Below are positions 8,197-16,712 of a stretch of DNA of 48,055 nt, in pieces. Position 1 is the first letter of the stretch. Every line of letters starts with the position of its first letter. Both the position numbers and the translations under genes were made by a program. The notes under the pieces were generated by a model. It was given only the letters and a program-made list of their open reading frames with translations, was not told the DNA's origin and searched no databases. Source of the stretch: Ectobacillus sp048976805 (GTDB lineage: Bacteria > Bacillota > Bacilli > Bacillales > Bacillaceae_G); NCBI GenBank assembly GCA_048976805.1, contig JBHGUR010000076.1:1-48055 (forward strand), read 5' to 3'.

Positions 8197-8691
8197 ATGA
8201 TGAAGGTACATACGGCAGATCTTTGTGATGCGTACGGAGAATACGTTCAAGTGTGTGAACCGATGTTTCGCTCTTATGGAAAAAGAACATCTTTCTACGG
8301 CCCGATTGCAACCTTGAAGGTGTTAGATGATAACGTACTGGTGAAGCGGGCTTTGGAAACGCTGCCGGCAGGAACAGTGTTGGTCGTGGACGGAGAAGCT
8401 TCGACGAGATGCGCGCTGCTTGGCGATAATCTCGCAAATATTGCAGCCTCCCGCCAATTGGCCGGTATTATCATTAACGGCTGTGTTAGGGATTCGGCGC
8501 AGTTAAAGGATATAGAAGTCGGCATTTTGGCGCGTGCAGCTGTTCCGAAGAAAAGCAAAAAAGAAGGACAGGGCGAGGAAAACATCGTTCTTCGTTTTGG
8601 AGGAATTGAATGGACGCCAAATCATTATGCGTACGCCGATGAGGACGGCGTAATCGTATCAGGCCGCTTGCTTGGCGAAGTGGAATCATAG
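8197..8691 (+). CDS. RraA-like family protein
   Basis: 164 residues, tandem ATGs at 8197/8200 behind AAGGGGA. The RraA/HMG-aldolase fold is shown by TADLCDAYG at the N-terminus, LVVDGEASTRCALLGDNLA (about 67-85), and the NGCVRDSAQL motif (about 98-107), whose Arg-Asp is the metal/substrate pair of the aldolase branch. Family members are either inhibitors of RNase E or 4-hydroxy-4-methyl-2-oxoglutarate/oxaloacetate-type lyases. Firmicutes lack the classical RNase E partner, so an enzymatic role is more likely. It ends at a strong terminator. Confidence 0.88.
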   Translation: MMKVHTADLCDAYGEYVQVCEPMFRSYGKRTSFYGPIATLKVLDDNVLVKRALETLPAGTVLVVDGEASTRCALLGDNLANIAASRQLAGIIINGCVRDSAQLKDIEVGILARAAVPKKSKKEGQGEENIVLRFGGIEWTPNHYAYADEDGVIVSGRLLGEVES

Positions 8692-8695
8692 GTAG

Positions 8696-8724
8696 AAAAG
8701 CGCCGGATTTTCCGGCGCTTTTTT
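8696..8724 (+). terminator. Terminator after rraA-like gene
   Basis: AAAAGCGCCGGA and TCCGGCGCTTTTTT hairpin. Confidence 0.9.
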
Positions 8725-8803
8725 ATATAATGGCTAGGAAAAATGAATCGACAAAAAAACAGAAGTGTAGTAGAATGATAACGAAATTTAGAATATTGTG
8801 ACG

Positions 8804-8966
8804 AGTACAGGTGCATAGCAAAACATTGCTATGTTTAAAAGGGAAGTTGGTGAAAATCCAACGCGGTCCCGCCACTGTAAGTGAAGAGGTTTTTTGCAGC
8901 ATGCCACTGTAATACGGGAAGGCGCAAAAAGCTGTTGACGCACAAGCCAGGAGACCTGCCTGTACT
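8804..8966 (+). promoter_or_regulatory. Cobalamin riboswitch
   Basis: The outer stem pairs AGTACAGG (8804-8811) with CCTGTACT (8959-8966) perfectly. Inside are the conserved core elements: AGGTGC, the AAGGGAA...GGTGAAAATCC segment, GCGGTCCCGCCACTGTAA (about 8863-8880) and the B12 box GCCAGGAGACCTGCC (8946-8960). Such aptamers bind adenosyl- or other cobalamins and repress downstream genes when B12 is plentiful. The first gene begins about 140 bp downstream, after an intrinsic terminator, so control is probably by premature termination. Confidence 0.97.
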
Positions 8967-9045
8967 GGGAACACCATTAGCCTACGAGGTATAGGGGGTG
9001 TTGTGCAGCAGTGGCTCGGTTATGAAGAGTTGAAGTCAGATACGC

Positions 9046-9068
9046 ACGCCCTTTAAGGGCGTTTTTTT
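9046..9068 (+). terminator. Riboswitch expression-platform terminator
   Basis: ACGCCCTT and AAGGGCGT followed by TTTTTT, placed between the aptamer and the first gene. It is expected to form when cobalamin is bound. An AACACC...GGTGTT pairing (8970-9003) between aptamer and terminator may act as the switch arm, which is inference. Confidence 0.85.
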
Positions 9069-9104
9069 GCGTGCACTTTGAGGGGAAGGGGAGAAACAGG
9101 AGAA

Positions 9105-10802
9105 ATGGCAAAGATGAAAAAATGGTTCGCGGCTTCATTGTTAGCTATGGCAATGCTTGTATTGTCATTTGCAAATGCGGTGCAGGCTGCATTTGCTGAA
9201 AATAATACGGTAACGCTCGTTGTAGTGGGGGATTCGCAAAGAGGTGTCATTTTATGCCCAAAACCAATAGAAATTGAAGCAGATGATACAGCGCTGGATG
9301 TTTTGCAAAAAGAATTTGGGGATAAGGTTGATGTCAGCGGCGAAGGCGAAATGGCTTACGTAATCGGAATTGATGGGTTAAGACAAGGAGACGGCGGGGC
9401 AAGCAGCGGCTGGCTTTACGAGGTAAACGGCGAATCGCCGATGGTAGGGGCCGGCAGCTATAAAGTGAGTGCTGGCGATGTAGTTGCGTATCGCTACACA
9501 TTGGACTGGGGCGAAGACTTAAAGAAACAAAGTTTAGAGGAAAGTTTACAGACGCTTGGCGGATGCGAGGAAGCAGCGAATCCGGAAATTCCGCCTGCCA
9601 CAAACGAACCGACAAAACCTGCGGATGAACAAGAACCAGCAGATCAGGATGATCCGGTTCAATCAGCGGAGCTTGTCCAGCAAGTCGACCAAGCTGTTGA
9701 TAAAACGGCTCAGTATATCCTGAATAAAGGAATTGAAAGCGACTGGGAAGCGATTGGATTAATGCGTTCCTCTGCCGCGGTTAGCGATGATGCAAGAAAG
9801 CAATATTTACATAGCTTAGAAGAGCGAGTGAATACGAGCCAAAGATTAAAAGGGATGACATTGGCGCGCACCATTTTGGCGGTGAATGCAACAGGCGGCG
9901 ACCCGATGGATTTTGCCGGAAAAAACTTGGTTGAAAAGCTTTACAATGATGAGCTTGATGGCAGCATTAATACATACGTGTTTACATTGCTTGCGCTAGA
10001 TAGCAGGGATTATGAAATTCCGGATGAAGCGAAATGGACACGCGAGCGGCTGATTGCCGAAATTTTGAACAAACAGCTTCCAGACGGCGGCTGGACATTT
10101 TACGGCGAAACGGGTGACCCGGATATGACGGGGATGGCATTAACCGCTTTAGCCCCGTATCAGGAAGATGAAGAGGTTGCTGCAGCAATAGAGGGAGCGC
10201 TTCAATTTTTATCTGAATCCCAAATGGAAAGCGGCGGTTTCGGCTACGATGGAGTGGCGAATGCAAACAGTACGGCAGCGGTTTTGACAGGGCTCGCATC
10301 TTTAGGGATCAATCCGGAAAATAGCATCGTACAAAATTTATTAAGCTTTCAAATGCCAAGCGGAGGCTTTAAATGGCTTGCAAGCGATGAAAAGGAAAAC
10401 GGCATTGCCACAGAGCAGGCACTATACGCACTTGTTCAATACCAATATTATGTAGCTGGAAAAGGTTCCATCTTCCATTGGGATAAACAGCCTCCTGCAG
10501 AGAGCGGAGAGGAGCAAACCCCAACAACGCCGGATCAGCAAACGGATGAAAATGGACAGGAACAGCCAAAAGAGCAACCAGCAGCACAACCGGAACAACA
10601 AGAAACAGTACAACAGACGGGCCAACAAGTAGAACAATCAACTGTACAGGCAGAAGAAACAGAGCAAGAAACGAAAGCTGTGAACAAACAAAAGCTGCCT
10701 GATACGGCAATGTTTGGCCTTGGATTTTGGCTGCCGATTGCAGCAGGCATCGTGCTTCTTGCGGCAGCAGCGTTCATGTGGAGAAAAAAATATACTGCAT
10801 AA
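9105..10802 (+). CDS. Sortase-anchored cobalamin-capture protein (DUF4430 + toroid)
   Basis: 565 residues from ATG 9105 (CAGGAG upstream; ATG 9114 also possible). Order: signal peptide about 1-30; DUF4430 domain about 33-135 with SSGWLYEVNGESP; an alpha/alpha toroid of the prenyltransferase-like type about 190-460 with repeated DGGWTFYG, SGGFGYDG and SGGFKW turns; a Gln/Glu/Pro linker; then LPDTA (531-535), a hydrophobic helix and RKK. LPDTA resembles LPxTA/LPDTS signals of class D sortases of Bacillus, so the protein should be wall-linked. The toroid and DUF4430 are the two domain types of animal intrinsic factor and transcobalamin, here in reverse order. With the riboswitch upstream and an ECF transporter downstream, binding of extracellular B12 is a strong inference. 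Confidence 0.85.
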   Translation: MAKMKKWFAASLLAMAMLVLSFANAVQAAFAENNTVTLVVVGDSQRGVILCPKPIEIEADDTALDVLQKEFGDKVDVSGEGEMAYVIGIDGLRQGDGGASSGWLYEVNGESPMVGAGSYKVSAGDVVAYRYTLDWGEDLKKQSLEESLQTLGGCEEAANPEIPPATNEPTKPADEQEPADQDDPVQSAELVQQVDQAVDKTAQYILNKGIESDWEAIGLMRSSAAVSDDARKQYLHSLEERVNTSQRLKGMTLARTILAVNATGGDPMDFAGKNLVEKLYNDELDGSINTYVFTLLALDSRDYEIPDEAKWTRERLIAEILNKQLPDGGWTFYGETGDPDMTGMALTALAPYQEDEEVAAAIEGALQFLSESQMESGGFGYDGVANANSTAAVLTGLASLGINPENSIVQNLLSFQMPSGGFKWLASDEKENGIATEQALYALVQYQYYVAGKGSIFHWDKQPPAESGEEQTPTTPDQQTDENGQEQPKEQPAAQPEQQETVQQTGQQVEQSTVQAEETEQETKAVNKQKLPDTAMFGLGFWLPIAAGIVLLAAAAFMWRKKYTA

Positions 10803-10807
10803 CAGGA

Positions 10808-10839
10808 GATTAGGAGCAAGCTTTTGCTCCTAATCGTTT
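10808..10839 (+). terminator. Intercistronic hairpin inside the B12 operon
   Basis: GATTAGGAGCAA (10808-10819) pairs perfectly with TTGCTCCTAATC (10824-10835), followed by GTTTT. It lies between the surface-protein and lipoprotein genes. The short T-run suggests a leaky terminator or an mRNA-stabilising hairpin, which would make more surface protein than transporter. Confidence 0.65.
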
Positions 10840-10857
10840 TCAAAAGGGGTTGAAAAT

Positions 10858-11613
10858 ATGAAAAGGTTAAAATGGATGGTGTCTCTTGGTGTTGTTATGG
10901 CATTGCTTGCCGGATGCAATGGGGAAACAGCGCCAAAAGCCAAAAAAGCGGAACAAAATGTAGAACAAGCTTCTGAAGCGGAAAAACCGGAAGAACAAGC
11001 CCGGCAGCAAGAGGACGTAAAGCAAGAGGAGCAAAAGCCGGAAGGACAAAATTCAGAAGAACAAAAGCAGAAGGAGCCGCCGAAGCAGGAAGTGCAGCAA
11101 GTTCAGGAGCAAAAGGAGCAAGCAAGCAAACCTGAACAGGCGAAGCAGCCGATAAACCCGAACCAGCCTGTTGCAGCTAAGCCGGCAGCACCCGCCCAGC
11201 AGCCGCAGCAAGCCCAGCCGGTAAATCAACAGCCCACACAGCCTGCCCAAACGCAGCCGGAACCGAAGAAAGAAACGGCAGTCGTTACCTTGTCTGTACG
11301 CGGCAACGGCAGCACTATACTTAGAAAAACGGAAGTCGAGCTGCAGGCTAACGATACTGTATTTACCGTGTTGTCGAGAACGTTGCGGAAGCAAGGAATT
11401 CCAATGGAGCATACCGGTTCGGGCAGTTCTGTATACGTGCAGGGCATTCAAAACTTATATGAAGGCGATTTCGGTCCGACAAGCGGTTGGATGTATAGTG
11501 TAAACGGCGTTTTCGTTAACAAAAGCGCCGGGGCGCAAGCGGTGAAAAAAGGTGATAACATTGAGTGGGTGTATACCGAAAACTTAGGAAAGGATGTAGG
11601 TGCGAAGCCGTGA
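10858..11613 (+). CDS. DUF4430 lipoprotein, probable membrane-anchored B12 binder
   Basis: 251 residues, start ATG 10858 with AAAAGGGG upstream. Lipobox LLAGC (Cys20) gives a lipid anchor on the outer face of the membrane. Residues about 25-140 are a long low-complexity linker rich in Glu, Gln, Lys and Pro that could span the cell wall. The last 110 residues are a DUF4430 domain (VVTLSVRGNGSTIL, TSGWMYSVNGVFV, KKGDNIEWVYT). It shares that domain with the wall-anchored protein upstream and lies directly before the ECF transporter genes, whose T component starts inside its stop codon. A relay role, taking cobalamin from the wall protein to the membrane transporter, is inferred. Confidence 0.85.
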   Translation: MKRLKWMVSLGVVMALLAGCNGETAPKAKKAEQNVEQASEAEKPEEQARQQEDVKQEEQKPEGQNSEEQKQKEPPKQEVQQVQEQKEQASKPEQAKQPINPNQPVAAKPAAPAQQPQQAQPVNQQPTQPAQTQPEPKKETAVVTLSVRGNGSTILRKTEVELQANDTVFTVLSRTLRKQGIPMEHTGSGSSVYVQGIQNLYEGDFGPTSGWMYSVNGVFVNKSAGAQAVKKGDNIEWVYTENLGKDVGAKP

Positions 11614-12488
11614 GATCCGCGTTTTCCCATGTTCATCCTGCAGTGGCATTTGGGTACTATATTGGACTTATCATTTTGGGCATGACGCTGCTTCATCCCA
11701 TTATTTTAGCAACGTCTGTACTTTTTCTGTTTTTGCTCAATATTTTGCAGGGGAACGGGGCCATTATGAAAAAGACGATTGTCGCTTCGCTGTTGCTGGG
11801 TATGATGATTGCTGTTATCAATCCGCTTTTAACGCATCGGGGCAGCACGATTTTGTTTTATTTTTTGGATAATCCGATTACCTTAGAAGCAGTGACATAC
11901 GGCTATACAATGGCATTATCGTTTTTTGTAATCGCGCTCGCTTTTGTTTCGTATAACCAGATGATTACAAGCCATAAATTTCTTTATTTGTTTTCGCGCA
12001 TCTCCCCGAAGATGGCGTTGCTGACGATGATTGCCATCAGGTTTGTGCCTTTATTTATCAGGAGGCTGAGACAAATTGGGCTTGTGCAGCAGACAAAAGG
12101 GGTCGATATCGGAGGCGGACCGCTAAAATATAGGGTGCAAAGCGGCATGAAACTATTGTCGGTGCTGCTCGTTTGTTCGTTAGAGGAAGCGCTGCAAACG
12201 GCCGACTCGATGCAAGCGCGCGGTTTTGGAGTGAAAAAGCGGAGCACTTACATCCGGTATAGCATGAATTATAGAGACTGGGCGATTGCGGCGAGTTTGC
12301 TTGTGCTGTTTTGTGTTTGTGCGGCAGGCTTTATAAATGGAGGAGGCGTTTTGGTTATTTATCCAGCTCTGGAGGCTATGGCATTCGATGCAAAGGATTG
12401 GGTTGCTTTTGTATCCTTTATATTATACATAAATGTGCCTTTGCTGCTAGAAGGAAGGGAGTGGATATGGTGGCACATACAGAGATAA
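11610..12488 (+). CDS. ecfT: ECF transporter T component (transmembrane)
   Basis: 292 residues from GTG 11610, which overlaps the lipoprotein stop (GTGA). Five to six hydrophobic segments surround the cytoplasmic coupling helices. The two conserved Ala-Arg-Gly type motifs are recognisable: LVQQTKGVDIGGG (first, degenerate) and ADSMQARGFG (second, canonical). They dock on the ATPases. It belongs to the CbiQ/EcfT family. The gene overlaps the ATPase gene by 22 bp. The genetic setting marks this as a dedicated (group I-like) B12 ECF system, not the shared housekeeping module. Confidence 0.92.
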   Translation: MRSAFSHVHPAVAFGYYIGLIILGMTLLHPIILATSVLFLFLLNILQGNGAIMKKTIVASLLLGMMIAVINPLLTHRGSTILFYFLDNPITLEAVTYGYTMALSFFVIALAFVSYNQMITSHKFLYLFSRISPKMALLTMIAIRFVPLFIRRLRQIGLVQQTKGVDIGGGPLKYRVQSGMKLLSVLLVCSLEEALQTADSMQARGFGVKKRSTYIRYSMNYRDWAIAASLLVLFCVCAAGFINGGGVLVIYPALEAMAFDAKDWVAFVSFILYINVPLLLEGREWIWWHIQR

Positions 12489-14119
12489 AAAATTTAACCT
12501 TTCAGTATCCCAATGAACAACAGCCCGCATTGTCCTCTATTACCCTTTCTGTTTCAGAAGGCGAGTTTGTTGTGTTGGCTGGAAAATCGGGATGCGGCAA
12601 AACGACATTATTGCGCCATTTTAAAAAAGAACTTCTCCCGATTGGCCTCAGAACGGGTGAGATATTTTATGGCACAAAGCTGTTGCATGATATACCGAAT
12701 ACAGTTTCAGCCCAGGAAATCGGCATGGTCTTTCAAAATCCGGAGAATCAGCTCGTGATGGATACGGTCGTGCAGGAATTGGCATTTTCTCTGGAAAACC
12801 TCGGGTATGAAACAACTGTGATTCAAAAGCGCATTGCCGAGCTCATTAGTTTTTTAGGATTTCAAGACTTGCTGCATCGCTCTGTTCACACGCTTTCAGG
12901 CGGACAAAAGCAGCTTGTCAATTTGGCGGCGGTTCTTGTGCTGCAGCCGAAGCTTCTATTGCTGGATGAACCGACAGCGCAGCTGGATCCGATTGCGGCA
13001 AAGGAATTTCTTACTTTGTTAAAACGGGTTCAAGAAGAACTGGGAATTACGATTATTATGAGCGAACACCGGCTTGATGACGTATTGCCGCTTGCCGATC
13101 GGCTCGTATTTATGGAAAGCGGAAGCATTCTATATGACGGCAGCCCAGAAAAAATCGTCAGAAAGCTATGGGACAATCCGTTGTTTCAGGTGTATATTCC
13201 GCAAATTCCGCGTTTGTTTTTGGAAATGGGCTGTTCGTCCATTCCCTTTACGGTGCGCGATGGACAGCGCCTCCTGCCTCGTAGCAGCCCTCATATTGCG
13301 AGCGGTGACGGGATAAGCTCTAGCCAAAATATTATTATGCAAGCGCACGATATATTTTTTCAGTATGAGAAGGACAATCCTATGATTTTGCAAAATTTAT
13401 CGCTTACGATTCGAAAGGGCGATTGGATCGGGTTGGTAGGCAAAAATGGAACGGGGAAATCCACGCTGCTTACTGTGCTTGCCGGGCTGCAAAAATGCCG
13501 CCGCGGAACGGTGGTGTGGAATGGAAAACCGGTTCATAAAATTCCATCGGCAAAGCGCTTTGCAGACATCGGGTATATTTCGCAGCAGCCCTATTACCAT
13601 TTTACTTGCGATACGGTTTGGGATGAACTGGTAGAGCGCGCGAAGGAAATAGGCTATCCACATCCTGAGAAAAAAGCGCAGGAGCTGTTGGAGCGCTTTT
13701 CCATTTCTTCAACAAAGCATCGCCATCCGCACGATTGCAGCGGGGGAGAACAGCAGCTTATCGCCCTGTGCTCTATTTTGTTGGGAAGGCCGAAGCTGCT
13801 CCTTCTTGATGAGCCGACAAAAGGGCTCGATCCGGAAAAAAAGGAACAGCTCGGAAAGCATTTGCGGCAGTTGCAAAGTGAAGGAACTACAATTTTCATG
13901 GCAACGCACGATATTGAGTTTGCCGCAAAATATGTGAACCGGTGCGTAATGCTATTTGACGGCCAAGTCATTATGGAAGATGCGCCGCACCGTTTTTTTA
14001 GCGAAAACTTCTTTTATACGACGACAATTAACAGGCTTGTCCGCAAACAATTGCCATACGCTTTAACTTGGGAGGATGTGATGAAGGCATGGCCAAACGG
14101 TATCCGTATTTCCTCGTAG
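12467..14119 (+). CDS. ECF transporter fused double ATPase (A-A')
   Basis: 550 residues from ATG 12467, with GGAAGGGA six bases upstream; the frame is open further left but has no start signal there. Two ABC domains in one chain. First: Walker A AGKSGCGKTT (about 38-47), signature LSGGQ, Walker B KLLLLDEPTAQLD. Second: Walker A VGKNGTGKST, signature CSGGEQ, Walker B KLLLLDEPTKGLD. Most ECF systems use two separate ATPases; here they are fused, as in other solitary ECF loci. It powers uptake together with the T and S subunits and overlaps the S gene by about 31 bp. Confidence 0.93.
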   Translation: MVAHTEIKNLTFQYPNEQQPALSSITLSVSEGEFVVLAGKSGCGKTTLLRHFKKELLPIGLRTGEIFYGTKLLHDIPNTVSAQEIGMVFQNPENQLVMDTVVQELAFSLENLGYETTVIQKRIAELISFLGFQDLLHRSVHTLSGGQKQLVNLAAVLVLQPKLLLLDEPTAQLDPIAAKEFLTLLKRVQEELGITIIMSEHRLDDVLPLADRLVFMESGSILYDGSPEKIVRKLWDNPLFQVYIPQIPRLFLEMGCSSIPFTVRDGQRLLPRSSPHIASGDGISSSQNIIMQAHDIFFQYEKDNPMILQNLSLTIRKGDWIGLVGKNGTGKSTLLTVLAGLQKCRRGTVVWNGKPVHKIPSAKRFADIGYISQQPYYHFTCDTVWDELVERAKEIGYPHPEKKAQELLERFSISSTKHRHPHDCSGGEQQLIALCSILLGRPKLLLLDEPTKGLDPEKKEQLGKHLRQLQSEGTTIFMATHDIEFAAKYVNRCVMLFDGQVIMEDAPHRFFSENFFYTTTINRLVRKQLPYALTWEDVMKAWPNGIRISS

Positions 14120-14829
14120 CGCTTTGCTTGCTTTTGCTGGGCATTTTGGTGTACGCTTCGCTTATGTATGAGCGGCAGTTTATTTGGACGAGTTTTTTGT
14201 TTTTAGGGTTGATTATGCTGCCGCTATATATTCGATTTGAAAAAAAGGCGTTCGCTTCTAGGGAAATTGTGCTTCTGGCCGTTTTGGCGGCAGTCGCCGC
14301 CGTCAGCCGGATTCCGTTTTCGGCTCTTCCGAGTGTGCAGCCGACTTCGTTTGTTATCATTGTTTCCGCGATTGTGCTAGGGGGAGAAGCTGGTTTTGTA
14401 ATCGGCGCCACGGCGGCGCTCGTTTCGAACCTGTTTTTAGGGCAAGGCCCTTGGACACCGTGGCAAATGTTCGCGTGGGGGATGATGGGATTATCGGCCG
14501 GGCTGCTAGGCAAGACGTTTATTTTACAAACGAAATGGACACGTCTTTTATTCGGAGCCGTATGGGGGCTGTTATTTGGCTGGATTATGAACTTGTGGGT
14601 GCTGCTTGGCTTTTTGCAGGATGTAACATGGGCTTCGTTTTTGGCTACATATGCAACAAGCTTTTATTTTGATGTTGCGCACGCCCTCTCCAATGTGTTT
14701 TTTCTGGCGCTGTTTAGTGCACAATGGATAAAAATATTAACAAGATTTAAAGGGAAATACGGGCTGCTTCAACAGGAAAATGCAAGAAAAGGGAGAGAAT
14801 TACATGATGTCCGTTCGCATTCCGCATGA
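14089..14829 (+). CDS. ECF transporter substrate-specific S component, probably for cobalamin
   Basis: About 246 residues from ATG 14089 (GGGAGG a little far upstream; ATG 14068 is an alternative). It has six or more hydrophobic helices. The stretch IVLGGEAGFVIGATAALVSN and then GQGPWTPWQMFAWGMMGL is the typical ECF S-component core. S components bind the vitamin in the membrane. The gene itself does not reveal the ligand, but the cobalamin riboswitch and DUF4430 partners point to B12, as for the CbrT/CblS type. It overlaps the next gene by 26 bp. Confidence 0.88.
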   Translation: MAKRYPYFLVALCLLLLGILVYASLMYERQFIWTSFLFLGLIMLPLYIRFEKKAFASREIVLLAVLAAVAAVSRIPFSALPSVQPTSFVIIVSAIVLGGEAGFVIGATAALVSNLFLGQGPWTPWQMFAWGMMGLSAGLLGKTFILQTKWTRLLFGAVWGLLFGWIMNLWVLLGFLQDVTWASFLATYATSFYFDVAHALSNVFFLALFSAQWIKILTRFKGKYGLLQQENARKGRELHDVRSHSA

Positions 14830-15052
14830 GGAAAAACAAAAGTTGGTGTTGAACCTGCAGGATTATTTCAAGGAGCAAGGCTGGGAGGAAATTGGAAACC
14901 TTGAGGCTGCCGCCTTATTTGATTATATTGTTCAAGCAGTCGCCCCCTATATTTATAATCAAGCCCTGTACGATGCGCGGCTGCTTGTTACAGAGCGTCT
15001 GCAGGCGGTTGAAGAAGACCTTTACACGCTTGAAAAATCAATTCGAAAATAA
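14804..15052 (+). CDS. DUF2164 family protein
   Basis: 82 residues from ATG 14804 (GGGAGAG upstream; a second ATG follows). The pattern IP..EKQKLVLNLQDYF, then EIGNLEAAALFDYIVQAV and YIYNQALYDAR, matches DUF2164. It is small, cytoplasmic and helical. It begins inside the S-component gene, so it is translated from the riboswitch-controlled transcript. Whether it takes part in B12 handling or only rides along is unknown. Confidence 0.85.
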   Translation: MMSVRIPHEEKQKLVLNLQDYFKEQGWEEIGNLEAAALFDYIVQAVAPYIYNQALYDARLLVTERLQAVEEDLYTLEKSIRK

Positions 15053-15113
15053 AGAGGGGCTTTTATAGCAATTTTTAAATATCATTTACTGAAATGAGAA
15101 GGGAAAAAACGAT

Positions 15114-15860
15114 ATGGACTATACAAATAAAATTGTTCTTGTAACCGGCGGCGCAAATGGCATCGGCAAGGCGATTGTAACTGCCTATTGCCAAGCGGGG
15201 GCGACTGTCATTTTGGCAGACAAGGACGAAGTAAATGGCGATCGTTTAGTACAGGAGCAAACAGCATTGGGGCATAAGGCGATTTTCTATCCGGTAGATT
15301 TAGCAAATGTGGAAGAGATTGTAGACATGTTTTCTAGCATACATAACGAGTACGGGAAGGTAAACATTTTAATCAACAATGCCGGGTTAAGCAAATTTAA
15401 GCCTTTGCGTGAGCTAAGCGCTGAGGATTGGGATGAAGTATTGCATGTAAATTTGAGGAGCTTTGTATTTGCCGCCCGTGAATTTGCGAAGCAAAATGAA
15501 GGTACCGATTATGGAAGGATTATTAACATCGCTTCTACAAGGGCAGTAATGTCAGAGCCGAACTCAGAAGCGTATGCGGCATCCAAGGGCGGCATTGTTG
15601 CTGTTACGCACGCTCTTGCTTTGTCCTTGAGCAAAGAGCGAATTACGGTCAACTGCATTAGCCCGGGCTGGATTGAAACAGGGGATTACGGGGCGCTAAA
15701 AGCGGAAGACCATTTGCAGCACCCTTCGTTGCGCGTCGGAAAGCCGGATGACATCGCACGCGCATGCTTATTTCTAACTGAAGAAGGAAATGACTTTATA
15801 AATGGGGAAAACATTATTATCGATGGCGGAATGACAAAAAAGATGATTTATACGGAATAG
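15114..15860 (+). CDS. SDR family oxidoreductase
   Basis: 248 residues. Classical short-chain dehydrogenase: nucleotide motif VTGGANGIGKA (about 10-20), NNAGLSK (about 84-90), catalytic Ser in INIASTRAV and Tyr-Lys in AYAASKGG (about 153-160). An Asp after beta-2 (LADKD) suggests NAD(H) preference. The C-terminus is FINGENIIIDGGM. The substrate cannot be told. It starts 62 bp after the DUF2164 gene without an intervening terminator, so readthrough from the B12 operon is possible. Confidence 0.9.
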   Translation: MDYTNKIVLVTGGANGIGKAIVTAYCQAGATVILADKDEVNGDRLVQEQTALGHKAIFYPVDLANVEEIVDMFSSIHNEYGKVNILINNAGLSKFKPLRELSAEDWDEVLHVNLRSFVFAAREFAKQNEGTDYGRIINIASTRAVMSEPNSEAYAASKGGIVAVTHALALSLSKERITVNCISPGWIETGDYGALKAEDHLQHPSLRVGKPDDIARACLFLTEEGNDFINGENIIIDGGMTKKMIYTE

Positions 15861-15923
15861 GAGATCGTCCTTAGGCATATGGTTAAGTGTAGGGTCGCGA
15901 CTACATATTAGTTTGCCTCCGTT

Positions 15924-15952
15924 GCACTTCTTGCAAAAGAAGTGCCTTTTTT
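15924..15952 (+). terminator. Terminator after the SDR gene
   Basis: GCACTTCTT and AAGAAGTGC hairpin followed by CTTTTTT. Confidence 0.9.
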
Positions 15953-16003
15953 AATGCGAAAAAATTCATAGGACGTGCCTGTTTTTAGAGGAGGGAGGAA
16001 CAT

Positions 16004-16621
16004 ATGCTGGCAGCAATCATTCACGGTTTTACCTTGGCATTAGGGCTTATTTTGCCTTTAGGGGCGCAAAATATTTTTGTTTTTAATCAAGGGGCGAGCC
16101 AAAAAAGGCTAATGTATGCTTTTCCTGTAGTAATTACAGCTTCCTTGTGCGATACAATATTGATTTTACTTGCGGTGCTTGGCGTTTCGGTTGTGGTGCT
16201 TACGTTTGAGTGGCTGAAAGTTTTATTATTCGGGGCGGGTTTTATTTTTTTGTTATACATGGGATGGGCTGTTTGGCGCAGCAATCCGTCATCTGTAAAG
16301 GAAGAAGGAGAGCCCTTTAGCTTCAAAAAGCAGATTACATTTGCAATGTCAGTGTCGTTGCTTAATCCGCATGCAATTTTAGATACGGTCGGCGTCATCG
16401 GGACGAGCTCGCTTTATTATGATGGTGCGGAAAAGTTTGCTTTTTCATTCGCTTGTATAGCTGTTTCGTGGGCGTGGTTTTTTGCGCTTGCTACAGCCGG
16501 GCATATGATGAAAAAACGGGATCAAAGCGGCGCGTGGATTACCCTTATTAACAAAATGTCTGCTATTATCATCTGGGGAGTAGCCCTGTATATCGGAAAA
16601 GAATTACTGGCAAGCATATGA
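16004..16621 (+). CDS. LysE/ArgO-family amino-acid exporter
   Basis: 205 residues, ATG start behind GAGGGAGG. It has six hydrophobic helices with the family hallmark LGLILPLGAQNIFVFNQGAS near the N-terminus and SLLNPHAILDTVGVIG in the middle. The family exports lysine, arginine or other amino acids, and the NPHA motif in the fourth helix favours the LysE/ArgO branch over RhtB. It is single-gene by spacing, with a TATAAT in front of the next gene. Confidence 0.9.
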   Translation: MLAAIIHGFTLALGLILPLGAQNIFVFNQGASQKRLMYAFPVVITASLCDTILILLAVLGVSVVVLTFEWLKVLLFGAGFIFLLYMGWAVWRSNPSSVKEEGEPFSFKKQITFAMSVSLLNPHAILDTVGVIGTSSLYYDGAEKFAFSFACIAVSWAWFFALATAGHMMKKRDQSGAWITLINKMSAIIIWGVALYIGKELLASI

Positions 16622-16712
16622 CAAACAATTTTCATTTTCTTCAAACGGCAGCAAAATATGAGGATGTTATAATAAAAGAGTACGAAAATTTCATACACAG
16701 AGGTGACAGTGC

